A stretch of 64,000 nucleotides of DNA from G963676795 sp963677215 (GTDB lineage: Bacteria; Desulfobacterota; Desulfuromonadia; Desulfuromonadales; Geopsychrobacteraceae): positions 1,364,001 to 1,428,000 of the forward strand of contig OY781919.1 in assembly GCA_963677215.1 (NCBI GenBank), read 5' to 3'. Below, one piece after another: positions 20,647 through 29,417 of the stretch. The position numbers were made by a program, and so were the translations under genes. Each line of letters starts with the position of its first letter. Within the stretch, counting starts at the first letter, position 1. The notes beneath the pieces were generated by a model. The model saw only the letters and a list, made by a program, of their open reading frames with translations, was not told the DNA's origin and did no database searches.

Positions 20647-22218
20647 TTGCTGGAGCAGTTTCAGCTTTTTCTCAAGCTCTGCAGTCCGCGGCGCAGCTAT
20701 CTGGTGTTCCGTTTCCTGATCACCCTGTTCCTGCTCTTTCGCCGCAAGTCCCGCTGGCTGGGAATGGAGCCGTTGGCCCCGATGCAGCTGGTGGAGTGCA
20801 TCCGTCTTCTCGGGGCGAGCTTTCTCAAACTGGCCCAGGTGTTGGCGACGCGTGCCGACTTCTTCGATGAGGATTACCTGGCGGCGCTGCGCCAGCTGCA
20901 TGACCGGATGCCGCCGATGCCGGAAAACGACCGGCTCAAGGTCATGGCCCGGGCCTTTCCCGATATGGGTTGCTTTGCCGAGTTCGACGAGCAACCGATC
21001 GCCAGCGCCTCGATCGGCCAGGTCCATAAGGCCAGACTGGCGGAAAGCGGCGAGCTGGTGGCGGTCAAGCTGCTGCGCGAAAACATCCGCACGGTGGTGC
21101 GCGTCGACATCTTCCTGCTCAACCTCTTTCTCCGGCTGTTCCGGCCGCTCTTCTCCGATGAGACGCGCAATTCCCTCGAGGCGGTGTTGCAGGCTTTTAG
21201 CGGCATGATCCTTCAGGAAGTCAGCATGACCCAGGAGCTGGCCAACCTGAGCCATTTCAGCCAGGTCTATGCCGACAGCGGAGTGCGCTTTCCCAATGCC
21301 TATTCCGCTTTGAGCTGTGATGAAGCCTTGGTCATGAGCTATGAAGAGGGCTATCGCATCGACGATCTCAAGTCGATCAAAGCGGAGGGCCTGGAATTCT
21401 CCAGCCTGATGCAGACGCTGGTCATCTTCTACACCGAGCAGATGCTGGTCAACGGTTTCTTTCACGCCGATCCGCACCCAGGGAACCTGCTGGTTTCGCG
21501 GGACGGTCAACTGATCCTGCTCGATTTCGGTATGGTCAGCCGGATCCCGAAGAAGATGCGCGAGGCGATGATCTATGCGGTCAAGTCGGCCTACGAGCGC
21601 GATTTCGATATGCTGGTCAGTGCCACCCGGCGGATGGGGATGCTGACCGAGAAGGCTCAGCCGGAACAGCTCAGCCATATCGCCGAGAGCCTGTTCGAGA
21701 TCTTCGACAGCGACCATCTCGATGCCCGCAGCATGCAGGAGCTGGCCTTCGGGGTCCTCAATATCCTCCACGATCTGCCCTTCAAGCTGCCCCAGGATGT
21801 CATCTACGTGATGCGCGTCAGTTCGCTGATCGAAGGGCTGGGGACCCAGTTCAACCCTAATTTTAACGGGGTCAAGGACATCCTGCCGATCCTCAAGAGC
21901 TACCTGCCCAAGGCGCTCGATGAAGGCGGCCCGCTGTTCGACAAGCTGGCCTCCGAACTGGTCCAGCTGCCGCTGACCCTGACCCGCGCCCGCCAGGTGA
22001 TCGAGCTGGCCCAGCAGGGGGATCTGCGCGTCAGGATGACGGCTGAGGATCGTCAGTTCCTGCTTGATGGCATCGGCCGCATGGTCGGTCGGATCTGCTG
22101 GCTGATCTTCTGGCTGGCGCTGGCGTTCTATCTGTTTCAGGTGGGGTGGGGGTGGGCGACCTGGCTGTCTGTTGTCAGCCTGGTTGTGGCGCTGGTGACC
22201 CTGCTGCGCAGGCCCTGA
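20647..22218 (+). CDS. ubiB: UbiB/ABC1/AarF atypical kinase
   Basis: 523 aa starting at TTG, 2 bp after the preceding stop. The family motifs are present: GASFLKLAQVLATRADFF (KxGQ-like, here KLAQ), an Ala-rich loop PIASASIGQVHKA replacing the glycine-rich loop, LVAVKLLR (Lys), EVSMTQELANL, FHADPHPGNLLV (catalytic loop) and LLDFGMV (metal-binding Asp). Two C-terminal membrane helices (about 478-518) anchor it. ABC1 kinases/ATPases support quinone biosynthesis; in anaerobes menaquinone or lipid roles are possible. Assignment to the family is secure, the specific role is not. Confidence 0.9.
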   Translation: MLEQFQLFLKLCSPRRSYLVFRFLITLFLLFRRKSRWLGMEPLAPMQLVECIRLLGASFLKLAQVLATRADFFDEDYLAALRQLHDRMPPMPENDRLKVMARAFPDMGCFAEFDEQPIASASIGQVHKARLAESGELVAVKLLRENIRTVVRVDIFLLNLFLRLFRPLFSDETRNSLEAVLQAFSGMILQEVSMTQELANLSHFSQVYADSGVRFPNAYSALSCDEALVMSYEEGYRIDDLKSIKAEGLEFSSLMQTLVIFYTEQMLVNGFFHADPHPGNLLVSRDGQLILLDFGMVSRIPKKMREAMIYAVKSAYERDFDMLVSATRRMGMLTEKAQPEQLSHIAESLFEIFDSDHLDARSMQELAFGVLNILHDLPFKLPQDVIYVMRVSSLIEGLGTQFNPNFNGVKDILPILKSYLPKALDEGGPLFDKLASELVQLPLTLTRARQVIELAQQGDLRVRMTAEDRQFLLDGIGRMVGRICWLIFWLALAFYLFQVGWGWATWLSVVSLVVALVTLLRRP

Positions 22219-22234
22219 GCGACTGGAGGCAAGG

Positions 22235-22696
22235 ATGCATCGTCTTGAGCGCAGTATCGATCTGGAGGTTTCTTGCGAAGAGCTGTGGGACTTTATCGCC
22301 ACGCCGAAGAACCTCAACCTGCTGACGCCGCCCGAGCTCGATTTCGAGATCATCGGTGAACTTCCGGAGCGCATGTATGACGGGCTGATCATCCTTTACC
22401 GGATCAGGATTCCGTTCTTTGGCCGCTGGAAATGGCTGACCGAGATCAAACATATCCGTGACGGCGTTTCCTTTGTTGACGAACAGCGCATCGGACCTTA
22501 TCGTCTCTGGTATCATCAGCATGAAATACTCGCTCTGGGAGATGGCCGCGTGCGCATGATCGACCGGGTCGATTACGCGCTCCCCTTCGGTCCGCTGGGG
22601 GCGGTGGTGCAGCGCTTGTGGGTGGCCGGGATGCTGGAGGGGATATTTGAGTACCGGCGCAGGAAATTGCTGGAGCTGTTTCCGCCCGGAGTCTGA
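22235..22696 (+). CDS. SRPBCC (START-like) lipid/ligand-binding protein
   Basis: 153 aa with the SRPBCC pattern: HRLERSIDLEVSCEELWDFIATPKNL at the N-terminus, a central WLTEIKHIRDGVSFVDEQ, GPYRLWYHQHE, and a long C-terminal helix GMLEGIFEYRRRKLLELF. The fold is a hydrophobic-cavity helix-grip domain. It begins 17 bp after ubiB on the same strand, suggesting a shared lipid or quinone-related function. Ligand unknown. Confidence 0.85.
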   Translation: MHRLERSIDLEVSCEELWDFIATPKNLNLLTPPELDFEIIGELPERMYDGLIILYRIRIPFFGRWKWLTEIKHIRDGVSFVDEQRIGPYRLWYHQHEILALGDGRVRMIDRVDYALPFGPLGAVVQRLWVAGMLEGIFEYRRRKLLELFPPGV

Positions 22697-22699
22697 ATA

Positions 22700-23191
22700 A
22701 TAATCCGTAACACTCAAAGAGTGTTTCTCCGGTTCTGCCCGTTAGATGAGCAGAGCTCATCGTTGGGCGCTGGGCGTTTGGCTGGTGCGTTGCTACAAAA
22801 GAGACGCAGGAGCCCTTGAGACAATATAGAAAAGGGAGTTTTTGCATTCTTTTGAGGCCCCGGTCAAAAGAATGGCGCCGTATGGGGGCGCGACCCCATG
22901 TTTTTGACTGTTCTATCGTCTGTTTATCAGGGCAGAGATCAAAGACCAGAAAACCGCCGGTTCCCGTACCGGCAGACGGCACCCTTTTTCTTTGATCGCA
23001 AAGAAAAAGGGTGGAAAAAGAAACTCTTTAAAAACGCTGACGAAGGTTGGTCGGGGCGTTCTGCGTAGCTTTTGGGCAGCAACTCTCTACGCGCTCAGGC
23101 AAGCCGCTGCGCGTCTTGAATTCGCGGAATCGCAAAGCCGTGACCGGCTTGTTGATTTGAAAAAGACATCGAAACAGCTATTGGCTGTTTC
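22700..23191 (+). repeat. Multi-hairpin dispersed repeat, copy 2 (about 490 bp, plus orientation)
   Basis: Inverted relative to copy 1, enclosing the panE-to-SRPBCC block. Hairpins in order: AACACTC/GAGTGTT (22709-22725), GATGAGC/GCTCATC, GCCGGT/ACCGGC, a 14-bp perfect stem ACCCTTTTTCTTTG/CAAAGAAAAAGGGT around ATCG (22981-23012), AGCCG/CGGCT, and GAAACAGC/GCTGTTTC (23171-23191). It ends 25 bp before the thiM ATG, so any thiM promoter must lie in or across the repeat. Open frames inside it are not considered genes. Confidence 0.85.
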
Positions 23192-23216
23192 ATTATTTTT
23201 TAACAAAGAGGTTGAT

Positions 23217-24020
23217 ATGCAAGCAGAACTGATCTGGAACGATATCGAAAAAATCCGCAGTAGCTCACCGCTGGTGCACAACATAACCAACTATGTGGTC
23301 ATGAACAACACGGCCAACGCGCTGCTGGCCCTCGGCGCTTCGCCGGTCATGGCCCATGCGGTCGAAGAGGTCGAGGATATGGTCGCCATCGCCTCGGCCC
23401 TGGTCGTCAATATCGGCACCTTAAGCCCGGAGTGGGTTGCGGCGATGAAGCTGGCGATGACAACGGCCGGTAAGCGCGGTCTGCCGATCGTTTTCGATCC
23501 GGTCGGTGCCGGGGCTACCCCTTACCGTTCGAAGGTCTGCTTTGAGCTGCTCAGCAACCAGGCGCCAACCATCATCCGCGGTAACGCCTCGGAGATCATG
23601 GCCCTGGTCGATGCCAACGTCAAAACCAAGGGGGTCGACAGCCTGGAGGAGTGCAGCAACAAGGCGGAGGCCGCGGCCCTACTGCTGGCCCGCGAATATG
23701 CTGCCGCCGTGGTCGTCAGTGGCGGCGTTGACCTGGTCATTCGTGAAGAAGCCAGGGCCCAGGTCGCCAACGGCCATCCGCTGATGCCGAGGGTCACAGG
23801 GCTGGGCTGTACGGCCAGCGCTCTGGTCGGGGCTTTTGCCGCGGTTAATGAAGATCCTTTTGCTGCAGCGGCTCATGCCATGGCAGTGATGGGGATCTGC
23901 GGCGAGCTGGCGGCGGAGAAGGCCGACGGCCCGGGAACCCTGCAGCTGCATTTCATCGACGCCCTGTATAATTTGACCAGCCAGCAGGTCAAGGAGTACC
24001 TGCGCATCGGTCTGTCATGA
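23217..24020 (+). CDS. thiM: Hydroxyethylthiazole kinase
   Basis: 267 aa from the ATG at 23217, with AAAGAGG upstream. An open frame extends 75 codons further back but runs through the dispersed repeat and is rejected. Family motifs: SPLVHNITNYVVMNNTAN, GASPVMAHA, VFDPVGAGATPYR, IIRGNASEI and a C-terminal PRVTGLGCTASAL with the active-site GxGC. It phosphorylates thiazole alcohol in thiamine salvage. It overlaps thiE by 4 bases (ATGA). No TPP riboswitch was found upstream. Confidence 0.95.
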   Translation: MQAELIWNDIEKIRSSSPLVHNITNYVVMNNTANALLALGASPVMAHAVEEVEDMVAIASALVVNIGTLSPEWVAAMKLAMTTAGKRGLPIVFDPVGAGATPYRSKVCFELLSNQAPTIIRGNASEIMALVDANVKTKGVDSLEECSNKAEAAALLLAREYAAAVVVSGGVDLVIREEARAQVANGHPLMPRVTGLGCTASALVGAFAAVNEDPFAAAAHAMAVMGICGELAAEKADGPGTLQLHFIDALYNLTSQQVKEYLRIGLS

Positions 24021-24676
24021 GCGCGCGTTGTTTCCGCCTCCACCTGGTCACCGACCGGGCTCTCGCTCTGGGGCGGCAGCTGACTGAAGTCGTTGCTGCG
24101 GCTGCGGCCGGTGGCGTCGATCTGGTTCAGCTGCGCGAGAAAGACTGTTCGACCCGTGAATTTGTCGAGCTTGGCCGCGCCCTGCACCCCTTGCTGCGTG
24201 AACGCGGGGTGCCGCTGATCATCAACGACCGGGTCGATGTCGCCCTGGCGATCGGCGCCGATGGTGTGCACCTGGGGCAGAGCGATATGACCTATGGCGA
24301 TGCCCGCCGCTTGCTGGGCGAACAGGCGATCGTCGGCCTGTCGGTAGAATCCGTTGCTGATGCGCGCGCTGCTGAAACTCTGGATGTCAGCTACCTGGGG
24401 ATCAGCCCGGTCTTTACCACGGCGACCAAGGCTGAGCTTGAAGCCGGCCTGGGGCTGGAAGGGGTTGCCGCGATCCGTCGCATTTCCCGCCACCTGCTGG
24501 TCGCCATCGGCGGGATTCATGCCGGTAACGCCGCTGATGTCCTCGCTTCCGGTGCCGATGGTCTGGCCGTGGTGTCGGCGATCTGTTCGGCCGCGGAGCC
24601 GAAAGGGGCCAGCGCTGAATTGGCCGCTCTGATCGGTGAGCATTACGGTCGTAAGGCGGAAACCGTTAAAAAATAG
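24017..24676 (+). CDS. thiE: Thiamine phosphate synthase
   Basis: 219 aa. Motifs: LHLVTDRALALG, GGVDLVQLREKDCSTREFVE (pyrophosphate-binding LREKD), PLIINDRVDVALAIGADGVHLGQSD, YLGISPVFTTATK and LVAIGGIHAGNA. It couples HMP-pyrophosphate and thiazole phosphate to thiamine phosphate. The ATGA overlap with thiM indicates translational coupling. Together the pair is a thiazole salvage module; no de novo thi genes are in the window. Confidence 0.95.
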   Translation: MSARCFRLHLVTDRALALGRQLTEVVAAAAAGGVDLVQLREKDCSTREFVELGRALHPLLRERGVPLIINDRVDVALAIGADGVHLGQSDMTYGDARRLLGEQAIVGLSVESVADARAAETLDVSYLGISPVFTTATKAELEAGLGLEGVAAIRRISRHLLVAIGGIHAGNAADVLASGADGLAVVSAICSAAEPKGASAELAALIGEHYGRKAETVKK

Positions 24677-24851
24677 CAAGAAAAGCATACTGAGCTGGAA
24701 AAAAAATCTCAGTGCGCATATTATAGCAAGCTCGCATCCGCTCCCCCTGTTGGGAAAAGAGTGCAAAGTAGGTCGAAAACTGTACATGCCCGCGTAGATC
24801 AGAAGCGCATGTCCTGCTTTTGTTCCATATCAATCAAACCAGGATCAAACT

Positions 24852-27800
24852 ATGACGAAACACGTGAACATGCCGCCCGCCCAGGGCCTTTACGATCCCG
24901 CCAATGAACACGACAACTGTGGTGTCGGTTTTGTTGCCAATATCAAAGGCAAGAAGAGCCACTCCATCGTTTCGCGGGGTATCGAGATTCTCTGTAACCT
25001 GACCCACCGTGGCGCGGTTGGTGCTGATCCGCTCGACGGTGACGGTGCCGGTCTGATGATTCAGATGCCGGATGCCTACTATCGTGCGGTCTGTGAATTC
25101 GATCTGCCGCCGGTCGCTGAGTACGGTGCCGGTATTGTTTTTCTCCCGCGTGACGAGAAAAACCGTGAAGCCTGCATCGCCGCCTTCAACCGCGAGATCG
25201 AGCGGGCCGGCTGCAAGCTGCTCGGCTGGCGCGAGATCGTTACCGACAGCAACGGCATCGGGCGTAACGCCCTAGCTGCCGAGCCATGCGTCAAGCAGGT
25301 CTTCGTCGCCTGTGGTGATGTCGAGGTTGAGCAGTTTGAACTGATGCTCTATCTCGGCCGCAAGCGTGCCGAGAATGCCATCCGCAACGCTGAGCTGGCC
25401 GGAGAAGAGCTGTTCTATGTCTGTTCGCTGTCGAGCCGCACCATCCTCTACAAGGGGATGCTGCTTTCCGAACAGCTCAACACCTTTTTCCCGGAGCTGG
25501 ACGACGAGCGCCTGGTCAGTGCCATCGCTTTCGTTCACCAGCGTTACAGCACCAACACCTTCCCGACCTGGGATCTGGCTCAGCCGTTCCGTTATGTCGC
25601 CCACAACGGTGAAATCAACACCCTGCGCGGCAACATCAACCGGATGAAGGCGCGGACTGCGCTGTTTGCCCATATGGATCTGGCCGAAAACATCGCCGAT
25701 CTCGACCCGGTCATCATCGAAGGCAGCTCCGATACCGCCTGTTTCGACAATGCCCTGGAACTGCTGGTCGTCACCGGCCGTAGCCTGGCCCATTCGCTGG
25801 CGATGATGGTCCCGGAGGCCTGGGCCTCCAAGGCCACTCTCGATCCGAAGCTTAAAGGCTTCTTCGAATACCACGCTACCATGATGGAGCCATGGGACGG
25901 CCCGGCCAACATCGTCGCCTGTGACGGTCGTCAGGTGGTCGCCATCCTCGACCGCAACGGTCTGCGTCCGGCCCGTTACTGGATCACCAGCGACGACGAG
26001 ATCATCTACGCCTCCGAGGCGGGTGTTCTCGACGTTCCGCCGGAGAAGATCGTCCGCAAGGAGCGTCTTGCTCCGGGCAAGATGATCATGATCGACGTCG
26101 AAGCAGGAACCTACAAGGAAGACGATGAGATCAAGGCCGCCCTGGCCGCCGAGCATCCTTATTCCTCATGGGTCAATGATTACCTGATCCGTCTCGAAGA
26201 CCTGCCGGCCCCGGCCACCAAGAAGGTGCCGAGCCTCGGCGAACTGCGTCATATCCAGGGCAGCTTCGGCTACACCCTGGAAGAGATGCGCATGCTCATG
26301 GCGCCGATGGCTCTCAACGGTCAGGAGCCGGTCGGCTCGATGGGGACAGATACTCCGGTTGCGGTTCTGTCGCGGCGCAGCAAGCTGATCTACTGGTACT
26401 TCAAGCAGCTGTTCGCCCAGATTACCAACCCGCCGATCGATCCGCTGCGCGAAGAGATCGTCATGAGTCTGACCCAGTACATCGGACCGGCCCGTAACAT
26501 CCTGATGCCGGGTCCCGAACACTGCCAGATGCTCGAGGTCGATCATCCGATCATCACCAACGATGTTCTCGAGCAGTTGCGGCACAGTGACCTGCCGAAC
26601 TTCCGCGGTACGACCTTAAGCACCCTGTTCGATGCCAATGCCGGAGACGGGGCGCTGGAAAAACGCCTCGAAGAGCTGTTCATCGAAGCGGAGGCCGCTG
26701 TCGATTCCGGACGGACCATCCTGGTTCTCTCCGACCGTGGGGTCTGTGCCGAGAAGGCGCCGATCCCGGCCCTGCTGGCGCTGGCCGCGATCCATCACCA
26801 CCTGATCCGCTGCGGCAAGCGCAGCCAGTGTTCGCTGGTGGTCGAGACCGGCGAGGCCCGCGAAGTTCATCACTTCGCCCTGCTGGTCGGCTTCGGTGCC
26901 GCTGCGATCAACCCTTACCTGGCCTTTGAGACTCTGCAGGACATGGTCAACCAGGGGATGCTTCCGGCTGAGGACGGCAACGACCGGGGCGAGTCGGACA
27001 CCGATATCGTCAACCACTACATCCACAACTTCATCAAGGCGGTCGGCAAAGGCCTGCTCAAGGTCTTCTCCAAGATGGGGATCAGCACCCTGCAGAGCTA
27101 CTGCGGTGCCCAGATCTTTGAGATTGTCGGTCTGAACCCTGAGTTTACCGCCAAGTACTTCCCGGGAACCGCCAGCCGCATCGGCGGGGTCGGCATCGAG
27201 GAGATCACCACCGAGAGCCTGATGCGTCACAACGTCGCTTTCGCCGAGCTGATCGACAGCAACCGCGATCTCGACCGTGGTTCCGAATACCACTGGCGCC
27301 GCGACGGTGAAGAGCACCTGATGAACCCTGAGGTCATCGCCTTGCTGCAGAACGCAGTGCGCAGCGGCAATCGCGAGGAATTCAAGAAGTTCTCCAAGAT
27401 CGTTGACGACCAGAGCGAAAAGAACTACACCCTGCGCGGCCTGTTCAAGATCAACAAGCTCAACGAGCCGATCCCGCTCGACGAGGTCGAACCGGTCAGC
27501 GCCATCGTCAAGCGTTTCTGTACCGGCGCCATGAGTATGGGGTCCATCTCAGCCGAGGCGCATGAAACCCTGGCGATCGCCATGAACCGCATCGGCGGCA
27601 AGTCGAACACCGGTGAAGGTGGCGAGGATCCGGATCGTTTTACCCCGGATGCCAACGGCGACCTGCGCCGCAGCTCGATCAAGCAGATCGCTTCTGGCCG
27701 TTTCGGCGTCACCCCGCACTACCTGGTCAACGCAGACGAACTGCAGATCAAGATCGCCCAGGGGGCCAAGCCGGGCGAAGGCGGTCAGCTGCCGGGCCAC

Positions 27801-29417
27801 AAGGTCAGCGACTACATCGGCAAGCTGCGTTACAGCGTGCCGGGCGTTACCCTGATTTCGCCGCCGCCGCACCACGACATCTACTCGATCGAGGATATGG
27901 CCCAGCTGATCTTCGACCTGAAGAACTGTAACCCTGCGGCTGACATTACCGTCAAGCTGGTCTCCGAGGTCGGTGTCGGCACCGTTGCCGCCGGCGTCAG
28001 CAAAGGACACGCCGAGCGGGTCATCATCTCCGGTTACGACGGTGGTACCGGCGCATCGCCGATCTCGTCGATCAAGCACGCCGGGATGCCGTGGGAGATC
28101 GGCCTGGCCGAGACCCAGCAGACCCTGGTTCTTAACGATCTGCGTGGCCGGATCATCGTCCAGACCGACGGTCAGCTGCGCACCGCCCGCGATGTCATCA
28201 TCGCGACCATGCTTGGTGCCGAGGAATACGCCTTTGCGACCGTCGCCCTGGTTACCGTCGGCTGCATCATGATGCGCAAGTGTCACCTCAATACCTGCCC
28301 GGTCGGTGTCGCGACCCAGGATGCGGCGCTGCGCGGCAAGTTCGCCGGCAAGCCGGAACACGTGGTCAACTACTTCACCTTCCTGGCTGAAGAGATCCGT
28401 GTGCTGATGGCCGAGCTGGGGGTTCGTACCCTGGAAGAGCTGGTCGGCCAGACCCAGTACCTGGAGATGGACGAAGCGATCAAGCACTGGAAGAGCAAAG
28501 GGCTTGATTACTCCAAGATGTTGGTCAAGCCGGCAGTCGGCCCTGAAGTGGCGATCCGCCGCATCCAGGGGCAGGACCACGGTCTCGACAAGCAGCTCGA
28601 TCACAAGCTGATCAACCTGGCCGCTCCGGCGCTTGAGCGCAAGGAGAAGGTTACCATCGAGCTGCCGATCAAGAACAGCAACCGGACCTTCGGCACCATG
28701 CTCTCCGGCATGGTCGCCAAACTGCACGGCCGTGACGGCCTGGCGGAAGGAACCATCGATGTCCGCCTGACCGGTATCGCCGGCCAGAGCTTCGGTGCCT
28801 TCCTCGCTCCGGGCGTCAACCTCTACCTCGAAGGGGAAGCCAACGACTACGTCGGCAAGGGGATGGCCGGTGGCCGCATCTCGATCCGTCCTGATGCGAC
28901 AGCCAAGTTCGCCTGGCATGAGAACTCGATCGTCGGCAACACCGTACTCTACGGTGCGACCGGTGGCGAAGCCTTCTTCGCCGGCAAGGCGGGCGAGCGT
29001 TTCTGTGTCCGTAACTCGGGTGTCACCGCGGTTGTCGAAGGCACCGGCGACCACGGTTGTGAATATATGACCGGTGGCCGGGTCATCGTCCTTGGCCGCA
29101 CCGGCCGTAACTTCGCGGCCGGTATGTCGGGCGGTTTCGCCTACGTTCTCGATGAGGACAGCCGTTTCCGTCGCCGCTGTAACCCGGCCATGGTCGACCT
29201 GGAGCAGCTGACTGCCGAAGATGAGGACGCCGCCTGGTTGAAGCAGATCATCGCCAAGCACTACGAGGAGACCGCGTCCCCACGCGCTGCCGAGATTTTG
29301 GCAGACTGGGAGAATCAGCTGCCCCGTTTTGTCCGTGTTTTCCCACATGAATACCGCCGCGTCCTGACCGAAATGGCAGCCGAGGCTGAAGCAAAGAAGG
29401 AGGCCATCCATGGGTGA
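24852..29417 (+). CDS. gltB: Glutamate synthase large subunit
   Basis: 1521 aa, full length. An N-terminal type II glutaminase domain has the nucleophile Cys23 in DNCGVGF (the leader is removed in the mature enzyme). The central and FMN-binding synthase domains include ISPPPHHDIYSIEDMAQL and SGYDGGTGASP; the 3Fe-4S cluster cysteines are C1138, C1144 and C1149 (GCIMMRKCHLNTCPVGV). The C-terminal beta-helix (GQSFGAFLAPG, GMAGGRISI) is present. It makes glutamate from 2-oxoglutarate and glutamine, the second step of ammonium assimilation with glutamine synthetase. The start follows AGGATCAAACT. It overlaps gltD by 8 bases. Confidence 0.97.
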   Translation: MTKHVNMPPAQGLYDPANEHDNCGVGFVANIKGKKSHSIVSRGIEILCNLTHRGAVGADPLDGDGAGLMIQMPDAYYRAVCEFDLPPVAEYGAGIVFLPRDEKNREACIAAFNREIERAGCKLLGWREIVTDSNGIGRNALAAEPCVKQVFVACGDVEVEQFELMLYLGRKRAENAIRNAELAGEELFYVCSLSSRTILYKGMLLSEQLNTFFPELDDERLVSAIAFVHQRYSTNTFPTWDLAQPFRYVAHNGEINTLRGNINRMKARTALFAHMDLAENIADLDPVIIEGSSDTACFDNALELLVVTGRSLAHSLAMMVPEAWASKATLDPKLKGFFEYHATMMEPWDGPANIVACDGRQVVAILDRNGLRPARYWITSDDEIIYASEAGVLDVPPEKIVRKERLAPGKMIMIDVEAGTYKEDDEIKAALAAEHPYSSWVNDYLIRLEDLPAPATKKVPSLGELRHIQGSFGYTLEEMRMLMAPMALNGQEPVGSMGTDTPVAVLSRRSKLIYWYFKQLFAQITNPPIDPLREEIVMSLTQYIGPARNILMPGPEHCQMLEVDHPIITNDVLEQLRHSDLPNFRGTTLSTLFDANAGDGALEKRLEELFIEAEAAVDSGRTILVLSDRGVCAEKAPIPALLALAAIHHHLIRCGKRSQCSLVVETGEAREVHHFALLVGFGAAAINPYLAFETLQDMVNQGMLPAEDGNDRGESDTDIVNHYIHNFIKAVGKGLLKVFSKMGISTLQSYCGAQIFEIVGLNPEFTAKYFPGTASRIGGVGIEEITTESLMRHNVAFAELIDSNRDLDRGSEYHWRRDGEEHLMNPEVIALLQNAVRSGNREEFKKFSKIVDDQSEKNYTLRGLFKINKLNEPIPLDEVEPVSAIVKRFCTGAMSMGSISAEAHETLAIAMNRIGGKSNTGEGGEDPDRFTPDANGDLRRSSIKQIASGRFGVTPHYLVNADELQIKIAQGAKPGEGGQLPGHKVSDYIGKLRYSVPGVTLISPPPHHDIYSIEDMAQLIFDLKNCNPAADITVKLVSEVGVGTVAAGVSKGHAERVIISGYDGGTGASPISSIKHAGMPWEIGLAETQQTLVLNDLRGRIIVQTDGQLRTARDVIIATMLGAEEYAFATVALVTVGCIMMRKCHLNTCPVGVATQDAALRGKFAGKPEHVVNYFTFLAEEIRVLMAELGVRTLEELVGQTQYLEMDEAIKHWKSKGLDYSKMLVKPAVGPEVAIRRIQGQDHGLDKQLDHKLINLAAPALERKEKVTIELPIKNSNRTFGTMLSGMVAKLHGRDGLAEGTIDVRLTGIAGQSFGAFLAPGVNLYLEGEANDYVGKGMAGGRISIRPDATAKFAWHENSIVGNTVLYGATGGEAFFAGKAGERFCVRNSGVTAVVEGTGDHGCEYMTGGRVIVLGRTGRNFAAGMSGGFAYVLDEDSRFRRRCNPAMVDLEQLTAEDEDAAWLKQIIAKHYEETASPRAAEILADWENQLPRFVRVFPHEYRRVLTEMAAEAEAKKEAIHG

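Noticed and set aside
22992..23216. 75-codon N-terminal extension of thiM
   Set aside because: It is translated dispersed repeat. The ATG at 23217 has AAAGAGG and gives the normal ThiM length.
23150..23216. TPP riboswitch upstream of thiM
   Set aside because: Looked for the conserved CTGAGA and ACCTGATCTGG blocks; neither is present and the space is occupied by the repeat.
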